Shown here: positions 63,244 through 64,000 of the stretch, in pieces
How the letters are laid out: each line of letters begins with the position of its first letter
Numbering within the stretch: position 1 is the stretch's first letter
Translations under genes and position numbers: made by a program
The notes under the pieces: generated by a model
The model's input: the letters and a program-made list of their open reading frames with translations, nothing else
Told to the model about the DNA's origin: nothing
Databases searched by the model: none
Assembly (NCBI RefSeq): GCF_027945075.1
Contig: NZ_CP116034.1
Coordinates: 3,720,001-3,784,000 of the forward strand
Length of the DNA stretch: 64,000 nucleotides
Direction: 5' to 3'
Origin: Chryseobacterium sp. CY350
GTDB lineage: Bacteria > Bacteroidota > Bacteroidia > Flavobacteriales > Weeksellaceae

Positions 63244-64000
63244 TTAGGATTCGACTTTGTTCAGGTGCTTTTTCTTAAAAGATGTTGGTGTTTCTCCGAT
63301 GTGATTTTTAAATAACTTATTGAAGTAAGAAAGACTTTCAAAACCAACCTGAAAAGAAACTTCAGAAATACATAAATTCTGCAACAGCAACATTTTTGCC
63401 TGATTAATTCTGTAGTTATTAACAAAGTCTGTAAATGTCATATTGGTCTGTTTTTTAAAATATCGGCAAAATGCGGGAGTACTGAGACTTACCATTTCGG
63501 CAATTACATTGACGTTTGGATTTTTATCATAATTTTCGTTGATGTAATCGTAGATAGTTCCCATTCTGATTTTGTCGTTTAAAAACCATTTTACACGGGT
63601 ATCTTCTTTATTCAGTTCTATTACTTCAGTTGATTGAGAAAGGATTTGCAATACTTCCATCAAGGCAATAAGCGATTTGAATGGATTTTTTTCTTTAATT
63701 AAATGAAGCTTTCTAGAAACATTTTTTTTTGTTTCTCCATAAAATGATAATCCGAGATAAGAGCGGTCTAAAAGCTTTTTTATATCATCAAATTCAGGAA
63801 CAGGAAGAATCATTTCATCCAGAAAATTTTCTTTAAGCTGTAAAACGATCTGTTTGTATTCGGTCTTAATTCCATAGTCAAAATTTAGATGTGGCACATT
63901 TGAACCTACCAAGAGAAGGTCACTTTCCATAAAGCCGGAAATATCTTTTCCAACATGGCGAATTCCGCTTATTGCTTCTACATAAACCAATTCAATTTCC
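63244..64000 (-). CDS. AraC family transcriptional regulator (5' end outside window)
   Basis: The 3' part of a gene that begins beyond the right edge: the reading frame stays open to base 64000 (codons for EIELVYVEA), and the apparent start at 63990 is a TTG inside the gene. A cupin-like sensing half (DLLLVGSNVPHLNF) is followed by two AraC helix-turn-helix units: NVIAEMVSLSTPAFCRYFKK and ISEVSFQVGFESLSYFNKLF. Such regulators respond to small molecules and often control nearby genes to the right. The target is not in the window. Confidence 0.88.
   Translation of the reverse strand, partial: EIELVYVEAISGIRHVGKDISGFMESDLLLVGSNVPHLNFDYGIKTEYKQIVLQLKENFLDEMILPVPEFDDIKKLLDRSYLGLSFYGETKKNVSRKLHLIKEKNPFKSLIALMEVLQILSQSTEVIELNKEDTRVKWFLNDKIRMGTIYDYINENYDKNPNVNVIAEMVSLSTPAFCRYFKKQTNMTFTDFVNNYRINQAKMLLLQNLCISEVSFQVGFESLSYFNKLFKNHIGETPTSFKKKHLNKVES

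Noticed and set aside
63988-63990. TTG as the start of the AraC gene
   Set aside because: The reading frame continues upstream with family-like residues to the window edge; the true start lies outside.

Overview
The window looks like chromosomal DNA of a flavobacterium of the Chryseobacterium type (Bacteroidota, Weeksellaceae). The evidence is very AT-rich intergenic DNA, Bacteroidota-type promoters (TAnnTTTG at -7, and in one clear case TTTG 19 bp upstream), type IX secretion and gliding genes (porU, porV, gldJ), secreted proteins with T9SS C-terminal sorting domains, a mevalonate-pathway gene (mvaD), and many short secreted or lipidated proteins of unknown function. The genus is inferred from gene content and style, not from a search.

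Layout. 1-10 kb: a lipoprotein, an alpha/beta hydrolase, an SDR/acyl-CoA synthetase pair, mvaD, a membrane-anchored EEP-family phosphatase, a VOC protein and a TauE/DUF1634 pair. 10-21 kb: purK and purE split by two reverse genes, two tandem BspA-like T9SS cargo proteins, a YiaAB protein, a YD-repeat lipoprotein and ahcY. 21-36 kb: phosphopantetheinyl transferase, a FUSC protein, the porU-porV operon opposite gldJ-murF, a NUDIX protein, anmK, and an outer membrane protein coupled to lptC. 36-43 kb: holB, then a TetR-TolC-HlyD-MFS efflux operon with a good promoter and an overlapping operator-like palindrome. 43-49.6 kb: tag, an orphan protein with nuclease-like motifs, a patatin with an inserted transmembrane hairpin, corA and fabH. 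50-60 kb: a thioredoxin protein, two tiny lipoproteins, pruA, an L,D-transpeptidase, an aspartic-protease/PDZ protein, an esterase, tyrS and an ECF-like sigma factor. 61-64 kb: an intact IS982-family insertion sequence with a target-site duplication, lipA, and an AraC regulator cut by the window end.

Several genes fit together: envelope biogenesis (murF, anmK, lptC, L,D-transpeptidase), type IX secretion and gliding (porU, porV, gldJ) with cargo nearby, and lipid/cofactor metabolism (fabH, acyl-CoA synthetase, lipA, PPTase). Most of the window is ordinary core chromosome. The less ordinary parts are several classes of short repeats, mostly near gene 3' ends (one pair shows a compensatory base-pair insertion), the IS982 element, the tandem BspA cargo pair, the orphan nuclease-like gene and the patatin with a membrane hairpin. 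I see no CRISPR array, rRNA, tRNA, prophage or complete defence island.
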